From VRUE01 sp036265675 (GTDB lineage: Bacteria > Actinomycetota > Thermoleophilia > Solirubrobacterales > 70-9): a stretch of DNA of 12,198 bases. Of the stretch, positions 1-7,942 are shown in pieces (the stretch's first letter is position 1; each line of letters opens with the position of its first letter). The translations under genes were made by a program, and so were the position numbers. The notes beneath the pieces were generated by a model. The model had not been told where the DNA came from, did no database searches, and worked only from the letters and a program-made list of their open reading frames with translations. The stretch is from assembly GCA_036265675.1 (NCBI GenBank), contig DATAOP010000105.1:1-12198 (forward strand). The letters run 5' to 3'.

Positions 1-345
1 TCGCTCGCCGACGCCGACCGTCGCGCCGCGTTCCTGGCGAGCGTCCGCGCGGTGATCGGGACCGGCGGCCAGCTGATCGACGCCGCCGACCGCCTCTATC
101 TCGCGGAGGGCCTTCCGGTTCTGATCGTCTGGGGGTCCCGCGACCCGATCATCCCGCTCCGGCACGCCGAGGACGCGCACCGGGCGGTACCCGGCAGCCG
201 TCTCGAGATACTCGACGACGTCGGCCACGTGCCGCAGCTCGAGGCCCCCGGTCGATTCCTCGTCGCTCTCGAGGCATTCCTGCGGGAGACCGAGCCGGCC
301 CGATTCGACGCCGACGAGTGGCGGGCGCGGCTCAACGCCGCCTGA
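1..345 (+). CDS. Alpha/beta-fold hydrolase, C-terminal part (gene starts left of the window)
   Basis: The frame is open from the first base, so 114 C-terminal residues are visible and the N-terminal part with the nucleophile elbow is missing. The segment has the usual end of an alpha/beta hydrolase: a strand reading VLIVWGSRDPIIP that carries the acid residue of the triad (Asp in SRDPIIP), then LEILDDVGHVPQLEAP with the catalytic His in GHVPQLE, then a last helix FLVALEAFLRE. This matches the family of lipases, esterases and haloperoxidase-like hydrolases; the substrate cannot be read from this end. The stop is followed after 4 bases by the GTG of the RNA methyltransferase, so the two are probably co-transcribed. 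Family call firm, function open. Confidence 0.85.
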   Translation, partial: SLADADRRAAFLASVRAVIGTGGQLIDAADRLYLAEGLPVLIVWGSRDPIIPLRHAEDAHRAVPGSRLEILDDVGHVPQLEAPGRFLVALEAFLRETEPARFDADEWRARLNAA

Positions 346-349
346 GCAG

Positions 350-1090
350 GTGAGCGAGGACGGCGCGCTGATCCGCCGCTACCGGGCGGCGCGGCGGGAC
401 CGGGAGCTGGCGGTGCTCGAGGGGTTCCACGCCCTCAAGCACGCGCTGCGCTTCGGCGCGGACGTCGACGAGGTCCTGGCGGCAGACGCCGACGAGCTCG
501 AGGGCCTGGCGTCCGAGCTGGCCCCGGACCTGCGCGGCTCGCTTGCGGGCCGGGCGACCGCGGTCAGCCGCGAGCTCCTCGCCGAGCTGGTCCCGCAGGC
601 CCCACGGACCGGGGTGGTGGCGATCGCCCGCCGTCCCGACATCGACGTCGGCGCGATCCTCGCCGGACCGCGACGGGCGCCGATCGTCCTCCTCGAGGAC
701 CCGCGGACGATGGGCAACCTGGGCGCCTGCGTCCGGGTCGCCGCGGCCGCCGACGCGGCGGCGGTCCTCTCGACCGGCACCAACGACCCCTGGCATCCCG
801 ACGCGCTTCGCGGCGCGGCCGGACTCCACTTCGCGCTCCCGGTGGCCGCCGTCGGGCAGCTGCCTCGGACCGGCCGGCCGCTGATCGCGATCGACCCCGA
901 GGGAGACGACCTCCGCCCGGCCGAGCTTCCGTCCGGCGCGATCCTCGCCTTCGGCACCGAGCGCCACGGCCTCACCTCCGATCTGCTTGACCGCGCCGAC
1001 GCCAGGCTCGGGATCCCGATGCGGTCGGGCGTCTCCAGTCTCAACCTCGCCACAGCGGTCGCCGCCGTCCTGTTTGCCCAACGCCTCTAA
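350..1090 (+). CDS. SpoU/TrmH-family RNA 2'-O-ribose methyltransferase
   Basis: The 246-residue protein has the two-part layout of SpoU (SPOUT) methyltransferases, which transfer a methyl group from S-adenosylmethionine to a ribose 2'-OH of rRNA or tRNA. Residues about 8-75 form the small substrate-binding domain (RYRAARRDRELAVLEGFHAL is the typical opening). The knotted catalytic domain follows with all three signatures: motif 1 at 114-131 (EDPRTMGNLGACVRVA, with Asn123 and Arg129), motif 2 at 200-208 (AFGTERHGL) and motif 3 at 222-243 (IPMRSGVSSLNLATAVA). The start is GTG, 4 bases after the upstream hydrolase stop, with only a weak AGCAGG-like ribosome site, so translational coupling is likely. 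The target nucleotide cannot be assigned from sequence. Family call firm. Confidence 0.92.
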   Translation: MSEDGALIRRYRAARRDRELAVLEGFHALKHALRFGADVDEVLAADADELEGLASELAPDLRGSLAGRATAVSRELLAELVPQAPRTGVVAIARRPDIDVGAILAGPRRAPIVLLEDPRTMGNLGACVRVAAAADAAAVLSTGTNDPWHPDALRGAAGLHFALPVAAVGQLPRTGRPLIAIDPEGDDLRPAELPSGAILAFGTERHGLTSDLLDRADARLGIPMRSGVSSLNLATAVAAVLFAQRL

Positions 1091-1103
1091 AGCGGACTAG
1101 TAT
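1074..1103 (+). promoter_or_regulatory. Candidate promoter for the SHOCT membrane protein
   Basis: TTGCCC at 1074-1079 and TAGTAT at 1098-1103 are separated by 18 bases, each matching four of six sigma70-type consensus positions. The -35 lies inside the end of the methyltransferase gene. The predicted start of transcription is near 1110, giving a leader of about 26 bases with a good ribosome site. The -10 sits within a small dyad, GCGGA-N6-TCCGC (1092-1107), which could bind a regulator. Pattern match only. Confidence 0.35.
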
Positions 1104-1135
1104 CCGCCCACCGGTCAACCTCCGAAAGGACCCCC

Positions 1136-1528
1136 TTGCTGCCTCTCGCAGATATCAGCTTCGGCGAACTGCTCCTGATCGTCGTCGAGATCTTCTTCTT
1201 CGTGATCTGGATCTGGATCCTGTTCACGATCATCACCGACCTCTTCCGCGACCACGAGATGTCGGGATGGGGGAAGGCGGTCTGGGTCTTCTTCCTGATC
1301 TTCCTCCCGTTCATAACCGCACTGATCTATCTGATCGCGCGCGGGAGCGGGATGCGGGACCGGACGATCAAAGCCCAGGCGGACGCCAAAAAACACTTCG
1401 ACGACTACGTCCGCCAGACGGCCCACACCTCGCCCGCCGACGAACTCCACAAACTCCAGGAGCTCAAGGAAAAGGGCGCGCTCTCCGACGACGAGTTCCA
1501 GCAGGCGAAGGCGAAGCTGCTCGCCTGA
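1136..1528 (+). CDS. Small membrane protein with PLD-N-like transmembrane part and C-terminal SHOCT domain
   Basis: This 130-residue protein starts at TTG. The start is chosen because GAAAGGA (1124-1130) lies 5 bases upstream and the first hydrophobic helix begins soon after; there is no ATG or GTG ahead of the helix. Two membrane helices (about 11-33, very rich in Phe, Ile and Trp, and 46-68) flank a short loop containing FRDHEMSGWGKAVW, a layout seen in the 'PLDc_N' membrane module. A soluble linker follows, and residues 101-130 (ADELHKLQELKEKGALSDDEFQQAKAKLLA) are a clear SHOCT domain: short helix, LKEKGALSDDEF turn, helix. SHOCT domains are thought to mediate oligomerisation; the specific role here is unknown. 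It lies just before the candidate RNA structure and the peptidoglycan hydrolase gene, so a cell-envelope role is possible but inferred. Confidence 0.85.
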   Translation: MLPLADISFGELLLIVVEIFFFVIWIWILFTIITDLFRDHEMSGWGKAVWVFFLIFLPFITALIYLIARGSGMRDRTIKAQADAKKHFDDYVRQTAHTSPADELHKLQELKEKGALSDDEFQQAKAKLLA

Positions 1529-1539
1529 GCCCGGCGTCG

Positions 1540-1645
1540 CGGCGGCGCAGGCTTTTCCTGCAAAGGGCTCGATTCTGCAACCGAAGTTGCAAGTTATTAG
1601 CAACTCCTAACATCGAAAGCCCTGTTTCGTTAGCCTGCGCCGCCG
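1540..1645 (+). ncRNA. Candidate structured RNA leader (possible riboswitch or translational control element)
   Basis: Bases 1540-1553 (CGGCGGCGCAGGCT) are the perfect reverse complement of 1632-1645, giving a 14-bp outer stem. Inside it, 1564-1573 pairs with 1612-1623 (AGGGCT with AGCCCT, then CGAT with ATCG, with an AA bulge at 1616-1617). Inside that, TGCAAC (1576-1581) pairs with GTTGCA (1586-1591) around a CGAA tetraloop, or alternatively AGTTGC (1585-1590) pairs with GCAACT (1600-1605). The interior is much richer in A and T than the flanking genes. The outer stem ends at the base before the ATG at 1646, and no Shine-Dalgarno sequence is visible. It could control the peptidoglycan hydrolase gene. 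Alternatives are a DNA-level repeat or a structured 3' end of the SHOCT mRNA. The pairing is seen; the function is inferred. Confidence 0.5.
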
Positions 1646-2869
1646 ATGCTCGGGTCCCCCTCCGGCCATAAGAGGCGCTGGCTGCTGCTCGCGGCCGCGC
1701 TCCTCGCGATCGCCTGCCTCTGGGCCGCCGGCGGCTCCGCTCCGGCCCAGACCCTGCAGGAAAAGTACGACGCGACGCAGAGCAAGCTCAGCCAGGTCCG
1801 CGACAGCGAACGCTCGCTGAGCGCGACGATCGCCGAACAGAACGCGGCGATCGACTCGATGCTCGGCGAAGTCTCGGTCCTGCGTCGCCAGCAGCTGGCG
1901 ATCGAAGCCGAACTGACGGCAAAGCAGGCCGAGCTCGAACGGGCGAGCGCGAAGCTCGAGAAGGACAAGGAACGTCTGGCGCGGATCCGGGCCCGGCTGA
2001 AGCGGGCGCTGTCGGTTCTCAAGCAGCGACTGGTCGCGATCTACGAGTCAGGCAGCCCCGACATGGTCAGCGTCGTCCTCGACTCGGCGACCTGGTCCGA
2101 AGCGAGCACCCGCGCCGACTACCTGAACCAGATCGAGGAACACGACGACGCCGTCGCCGACAGGGTCAAGGCCCTGCGCGACGAGGCCAAGGCGGCGGTC
2201 AAGCGCATGGCCGCGGTCCGTCGCGAGATCAAGGCCGCGCGCGACGTGATCGCGGCCAAGGAGAAGGAAGCCGCGGCGGCGCGAGCCGAAGCGGAGAAGC
2301 GCTTCGGCGAACTGAAGGCCGCCCAGGCGGAACGCCGCGAAACCCTCGATGGGCTCGAGTCCCGCTCGCAGGCGCTGAGCGACAACCTCGCCAACATCTC
2401 CGAACAGATCGCGAGCGCCGGCGAACCGTCGCCCGCGGGCGCCCCCGCGCCGCTGACCCCGGGCCAGACCGCCGGCTACATCTCCGAAAGCCAGGCGAGC
2501 GTCCCCGCCGAGGCCCCGCCGGCGATCGCGGGAGCGATCGAAGCCGCGAACTCGATCGCCGACACCCCCTACATCTGGGGCGGTGGCCACGGCTCCTTCT
2601 CCTCACCCGGCTATGACTGCTCGGGCGCGGTCAGCTTTGCGCTCAACGGCGGCGGCTTCCTATCGAGTCCGCTCGACTCGACCGGGCTCGAGACCTGGGG
2701 CGAACCGGGTCCCGGCCAGTGGATCACCGTCTACGCCAACGCCGGCCACGCCTGGATGATGATCGCCGGCCTCGCCTTCGACACGGTCGGCGGGCCCGGC
2801 CCGCGCTGGCACTCCTCCCCGGTTGATTCGACCGAAGGGTTCATCGCCCGCCACCCGGCCGGCTACTGA
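1646..2869 (+). CDS. Secreted coiled-coil NlpC/P60-type peptidoglycan hydrolase (RipA/PcsB-like layout)
   Basis: The 407-residue exported protein probably cleaves peptide stems of peptidoglycan outside the membrane. Order of parts: signal peptide (1-35; HKRRW, a long Leu/Ala core, then SAPAQ), a long coiled coil (about 36-255, rich in Glu, Lys, Ala and Arg, interrupted near 131-160 by YESGSPDMVSVVLDSATWSE, a segment typical of such hydrolases), a Pro/Ala-rich linker (about 258-292), and an NlpC/P60 domain from about 295. The domain has YIWGGGHG, the catalytic-cysteine motif YDCSG (Cys325), the histidine in NAGHAWMM (His368) and a possible third residue, His403, near the end. The ATG is the only possible start because a TAG lies 15 bases upstream in frame; it has no ribosome site and abuts the 1540-1645 structure. 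Many Glu codons are GAA (about two thirds by hand count). The gene converges on the persulfide dioxygenase gene with a 10-base gap. Confidence 0.9.
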   Translation: MLGSPSGHKRRWLLLAAALLAIACLWAAGGSAPAQTLQEKYDATQSKLSQVRDSERSLSATIAEQNAAIDSMLGEVSVLRRQQLAIEAELTAKQAELERASAKLEKDKERLARIRARLKRALSVLKQRLVAIYESGSPDMVSVVLDSATWSEASTRADYLNQIEEHDDAVADRVKALRDEAKAAVKRMAAVRREIKAARDVIAAKEKEAAAARAEAEKRFGELKAAQAERRETLDGLESRSQALSDNLANISEQIASAGEPSPAGAPAPLTPGQTAGYISESQASVPAEAPPAIAGAIEAANSIADTPYIWGGGHGSFSSPGYDCSGAVSFALNGGGFLSSPLDSTGLETWGEPGPGQWITVYANAGHAWMMIAGLAFDTVGGPGPRWHSSPVDSTEGFIARHPAGY

Positions 2870-2879
2870 GCGGACGCGG

Positions 2880-4277
2880 CTAGACGGCGGACGTCTCGGC
2901 GGTCTCGAGCGGCCGGCCGAGCGCGCCCCAGGCCGGGACACCGCCGCTGGCGACGTGAACGATCCGCTCGAACCCCTCGCGCTGGAGAACGGAGGCGGCG
3001 AGGCCGCTGCGCTTGCCCGCCTTGCAGATCGTCGCCACCGTGCGGTCGCGGGGCAGCTCGCCGGCCCGCTCCGCCAGCTCCGCGTAGGGGATGTGGATCG
3101 AGCCCGGGATGTGGCCGGACTCGAACTCGCCCGCGTTGCGGACGTCGACGACCAGCGGCGGGTCATCGCCATCGGCCATCGCCGCGAGGCCGGCGGCGTC
3201 GATCGCCTCGATCCTCCTGACCGGGCGCTCCTCCGCGCGCCAGGCGCTCATCCCACCGCCGAGGAAGCCGCGGACCCTGAGCCCGACCGCGGCGAGCAGC
3301 TCGGCGGCATCGAGCTCGTTCCCGTCGGAGGCGGCGACGATCACGATCTCGCCATCGGGCGGGATCACCTGGGCGACCTTGGTCGCGAAGCCCGTGTCGT
3401 AGGCCGAGGCGCTGATCGCGCCCGGAATGTGGGCCTCGTCGAACTGCTCGTTGGTCCGCGAGTCCACCGCCATCGCGCCGTCGGCGATCGCGGCCTCGAA
3501 GCCGCGCGGCGAGAGCCGTGCCGGGGAGCCGATCTCCTCGACCAGCGGGCCGCGGTTGAGGCCGACGATGTACTCGACATTGGGCGGCCGGGTCCCGATG
3601 CTCGCGACGGCGTCCTCGACGAAGTCGTCCTCGTCGGCGATGCCGAGGGCGCGGTTGTGTCGGCGCTCGAAGCCGATCGTCGAGGAGGTCTTGAGGTCGA
3701 GCCCCGAGCTCCCGCAGAGCGAGCCGCCGAGGTGGCCGGGCCAGACCTCTACCTCGTCGGGCAGCGCCAGCAGCCGCTCGTGGAGGGAGCGGAAGATGTC
3801 GGCGGCACCCTCGCGCGGCTCGATCGCCAGGTCGGGGCGGGCGACGTCGCCGACGAACAGCGAGTCGCCGGTCAGGACCGCGACCGGGTCGCCGTCGTGG
3901 GCGTCGTCGCGGAGCAGAAACGACGTGTGCTCGGGACGGTGCCCCGGGGTGTGGATCGCCTCGATCGAGGTATCGGGCCCGAGCTCCAGGGCCCAGCCGT
4001 CGTCGAAGGGCTCGTGCTCGTACTCGGCGCCGGCGAGCGCGTTGATGTGGATCGCTGCGCCGGCGGCGCCGGCGAGCCGGCCGTGCCCGGAAACGTGATC
4101 GGCATGGTTGTGCGTCTCGAGCACGTGCGCGATCCGGACCCCATGCAGGCGCGCGAGGTCGAGGTAGGGATCGATGTCCCACTGCGGGTCGACGACGGCC
4201 GCGATCCCGCTGCCGGTGTCGCCGACGAGGTAGGAGGCGCAGCCGAGGTCCTCATGGATGACTTGCCTGAACAACAT
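2880..4277 (-). CDS. CstB-like persulfide dioxygenase with pseudo-rhodanese and rhodanese domains
   Basis: The 465-residue protein combines three domains. Residues 1-250 are a metallo-beta-lactamase fold of the ETHE1/persulfide dioxygenase type: THNHADH (His56, His58, Asp60, His61), His113 in HTPGHRPEH, Asp138 in TGDSLFVGDVARPDL and His182 in WPGH. Residues about 255-350 are a rhodanese-like domain (VDSRTNEQFDEAHIPGA) with no cysteine in its active-site loop (VAASDGNE), so inactive. Residues about 353-460 are a second rhodanese domain with the active loop CKAGKRS (Cys418). This order is that of staphylococcal CstB, which oxidises persulfides to thiosulfate using iron and O2; that activity is inferred here. 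The start at ATG 4277 is preferred: GGATCGGGG lies just upstream, the metallo-lactamase fold begins at once, and the further upstream extension is an antisense shadow of the acetate transporter. It is divergent from the acetate genes. Confidence 0.9.
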   Translation of the reverse strand: MLFRQVIHEDLGCASYLVGDTGSGIAAVVDPQWDIDPYLDLARLHGVRIAHVLETHNHADHVSGHGRLAGAAGAAIHINALAGAEYEHEPFDDGWALELGPDTSIEAIHTPGHRPEHTSFLLRDDAHDGDPVAVLTGDSLFVGDVARPDLAIEPREGAADIFRSLHERLLALPDEVEVWPGHLGGSLCGSSGLDLKTSSTIGFERRHNRALGIADEDDFVEDAVASIGTRPPNVEYIVGLNRGPLVEEIGSPARLSPRGFEAAIADGAMAVDSRTNEQFDEAHIPGAISASAYDTGFATKVAQVIPPDGEIVIVAASDGNELDAAELLAAVGLRVRGFLGGGMSAWRAEERPVRRIEAIDAAGLAAMADGDDPPLVVDVRNAGEFESGHIPGSIHIPYAELAERAGELPRDRTVATICKAGKRSGLAASVLQREGFERIVHVASGGVPAWGALGRPLETAETSAV

Positions 4278-4325
4278 CCCCGATCCAATGTACAGGCGGC
4301 GAGTCGCCGCGGGGTTGTGTAGCAA

Positions 4326-4341
4326 TACCCACAATCGGGTA
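4326..4341. promoter_or_regulatory. Candidate operator, TACCC-N6-GGGTA (CsoR/CstR-like half-sites)
   Basis: TACCC at 4326-4330 and GGGTA at 4337-4341 form a perfect 5-bp inverted repeat with a 6-bp centre. ATACCC/GGGTAT-type half-sites are the hallmark of operators bound by copper- and persulfide-sensing CsoR-family repressors, and CstR of that family controls cstB in Staphylococcus. The adjoining CstB-like gene makes the match interesting. No CsoR-family gene is visible in the window, and the spacing is not one I can confirm for the family. Inference. Confidence 0.3.
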
Positions 4342-4386
4342 AATAGGCCGAAAGCAAGTAGCACCCAAAAACACATCGCCCGCTCC

Positions 4387-4400
4387 CGGAAGTGCTTCCG
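4387..4400. promoter_or_regulatory. Candidate operator, perfect dyad upstream of the acetate transporter
   Basis: CGGAAG-TG-CTTCCG is a perfect 6-bp inverted repeat with a 2-base centre, 24 bases before the ATG of the transporter. In that position it would lie near or downstream of the transcription start, suited to a repressor, or it could form a small leader hairpin. I do not recognise it as a known acetate-regulator site. Confidence 0.3.
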
Positions 4401-4424
4401 CAGGCGGACGGAAAGGGGGGTGTC

Positions 4425-5084
4425 ATGGAGTCCAGGGCCATTCACGGGAATGCCACCGAGCCGACTGTCGGCGAACGGGGCAGGGAGGCCGTCAGGACGG
4501 TCGAGGTCCGCGAGGGATGGACCCCCGCCGACCCGGGAGGGTTGGGGCTGGCAGCCTTCGCGCTGACGACCTTCATCCTCAGCATGTTCAATGCCGGCCT
4601 GGTCAGCAGCGCGGGTGAGCCGGTCGTGCTCAGCGTCGCTCTCGCCTACGGCGGACTCGCTCAGCTCCTCGCCGGGATGTGGGAGTTCCGCACCGGGAAC
4701 ACCTTCGGCGCGGTCGCCTTCACGTCCTTCGGGGCCTTCTGGCTCTCGTTCTGGGCGTTGCTCCAGTTTTTCGCGGGCGACATTCCCGCCGCCAACCTCG
4801 GCGACGCGGTGGGCCTCTACCTGATCGCCTGGGGAATATTCACGACATACATGTTCGTCGCCTCGCTGCGGACGACGGCCGCCATCGCGGTGGTCTTCAT
4901 CCTGCTGGCGGTGACCTTCTTCCTGCTCGGCATCGGCAACGCCGGTGGACACGAAGGGCTGATCGAAGTGGGTGGCTGGTTCGGCCTGGCGACGGCGGTG
5001 GCCGCCTGGTATGCATCGTTCGCGGCGGTGACCAACGCGACCTTCGGACGGACGGTCCTACCCGTCAAGCCGCTGGGTCACTGA
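4425..5084 (+). CDS. GPR1/FUN34/YaaH (SatP-like) acetate transporter
   Basis: The 219-residue membrane protein belongs to the acetate uptake transporter family, which moves acetate (and often succinate) across the inner membrane with protons. About 30 hydrophilic residues precede PADPGGLGLAAFALTTF, the family's N-P-A-P-L-G-L-type opening motif in divergent form. The second signature is strong: GGLAQLLAGMWEFRTGNTFG followed by FTSFGAFWLSFW (about 76-110). Six membrane helices can be drawn. The ATG at 4425 is chosen because GAAAGGGGGG lies 4-13 bases upstream; an in-frame GTG at 4392 would add 11 residues but has no ribosome site and overlaps the 4387-4400 dyad. It ends 18 bases before the acetyl-CoA synthetase start, so the two form an acetate import and activation operon. 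This context supports acetate as the substrate. Confidence 0.9.
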   Translation: MESRAIHGNATEPTVGERGREAVRTVEVREGWTPADPGGLGLAAFALTTFILSMFNAGLVSSAGEPVVLSVALAYGGLAQLLAGMWEFRTGNTFGAVAFTSFGAFWLSFWALLQFFAGDIPAANLGDAVGLYLIAWGIFTTYMFVASLRTTAAIAVVFILLAVTFFLLGIGNAGGHEGLIEVGGWFGLATAVAAWYASFAAVTNATFGRTVLPVKPLGH

Positions 5085-5102
5085 GAGAAAAGGAGGAGCG
5101 AG

Positions 5103-7081
<1,979 letters not shown>

Positions 7082-7085
<4 letters not shown>

Positions 7086-7900
7086 GGCGACGAGGCCCGT
7101 TCGCTGACCATCCGCTCGACCGCGACCTCGAGCGCGGCGAGCTGTTCGCGGATGTTCCGCAGTTCGCGCTGCGCGATCTCCTCGGCCGAGGAGATCTCAC
7201 TCTCGAGCTCCTGCTCGGCGCGGCCGAGCTCGGGACCGAAGAAGCGCCGCGCGATGGCGCCGGTGACGAGGGCGATGAAGCCGAGGCCGACCAGGACGAG
7301 GACGGTGGCGACGATCTGGCCGCCGGTGTCGGTCGGCTGGATGCTCGAGCCGAGGGTGGTCATCGTCGTCAGCGCCCAGTAGATCCCGTCCCAGGTGCTG
7401 AGGTGTTCCTGGTTGGGCTCGAGCGCGTCGAACAGGGCGCCGCCGCCGACCACGGTGAGCAGGGCGAAAATCGCCGCGTAGTGGACGCCGCGGAGGGTGA
7501 AGATGAATTTCGTGAGGTCGGTCAGCTCGACGAGGCGCAGGACCCGCAGCAGGCGCAGGACCCGCAATCCCTGCAGGCCCGGAGGGAGGAGGGGCGGGGT
7601 GAAGACGACGAGGACGAGGTCGAGCGGGTTGCGCCGCAGCCAGAGGGCGCGGTCGGGGACGATCGCGAGCATCACCACGAGCTCGAACAGGAACGCGAGC
7701 CAGGTGGCCCAATTGAGGATGCCGGCGACCGTCTCCAGCGCGCCGCCGGGATGGGACTCGGTGATCGCCACCATCGGCACCGTCAGCGCCGCCGCGATCG
7801 CCATCGGCACTTCCAGCCTGCGCTGAACGCTGGTGCTGAGCTCGTCCATCCCCGGCGGGTAGACGGTCGGCTTCTCGGCTTTCGGCTCCCCGGAGCTCAT
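7082..7900 (-). CDS. Voltage-sensor-type ion channel with non-canonical TLGSS pore filter and C-terminal coiled coil
   Basis: The 272-residue membrane protein has the six-helix layout of a Kv-like bacterial channel subunit. Helices lie at about 31-50, 57-80, 92-105 and an S4-like segment, GLRVLRLLRVLRLVEL (111-126), with Arg113, Arg116, Arg119 and Arg122 at every third place. S5 follows (136-157), then the pore helix and filter (170-190) and S6 (194-218). Residues about 222-268 are a Glu-rich coiled coil that probably holds subunits together. The filter reads TTLGSSIQP (181-189), not TVGYGD: the Tyr and second Gly are replaced by Ser185 and Ser186. Ion selectivity is therefore uncertain; 'potassium channel' would be a guess. 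The start at ATG 7900 has no strong ribosome site. It is divergent from the MarR gene by 75 bases and convergent with acsA through CTAG. Confidence 0.82.
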
Positions 7901-7942
7901 CCGCGTCTAGTTCGACGTCATCGTCCGCTGGCCTTTTCGAGA

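Larger units (their letters stand above)
4278..4424. promoter_or_regulatory. Divergent control region between the persulfide dioxygenase and acetate transporter genes
   Basis: This 147-bp region is AT-rich in its middle (about 4313-4377), unlike the flanking genes, and must hold the promoters for both directions. Three dyads are visible: 4296-4310 (GCGGCGA-G-TCGCCGC), 4326-4341 (TACCC-N6-GGGTA) and 4387-4400 (CGGAAG-TG-CTTCCG). A possible leftward promoter is TTTACC (complement of 4338-4343) with TACACA (complement of 4316-4321), spaced 16; a possible rightward one is TTGTGT (4315-4320) with TAAATA (4340-4345), spaced 19. Both promoter matches are weak. Both would overlap the central dyad. 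Confidence 0.5.

Noticed and set aside
1540..1645. c-di-AMP (ydaO/yuaA) riboswitch upstream of the NlpC/P60 gene
   Set aside because: The gene context fits, but the element is short (106 bases) and lacks the GGGGA-type and CCCGA...CAGCTAACC-type conserved segments of that class, so I only call it a candidate structured RNA.
1540..1645. Miniature transposable element with 14-bp terminal inverted repeats
   Set aside because: The ends are perfect inverted repeats, but no target-site duplication flanks them and nested internal pairings favour an RNA structure. A second genomic copy would reopen this.
1540..1645. Intrinsic terminator after the SHOCT gene
   Set aside because: The long stem has a 78-base loop and is followed by the next start codon, not by a T-tract.
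2823..4322. Long plus-strand open frame opposite the CstB-like gene
   Set aside because: Compositional shadow of the high-GC minus-strand gene, with no recognisable domain; the minus-strand frame has complete catalytic motifs.
4278..4952. Long N-terminal extension of the CstB-like protein on the minus strand
   Set aside because: It is low-complexity Glu/Asp/Arg/His-rich sequence antisense to the acetate transporter gene. The metallo-lactamase fold begins at the ATG at 4277.
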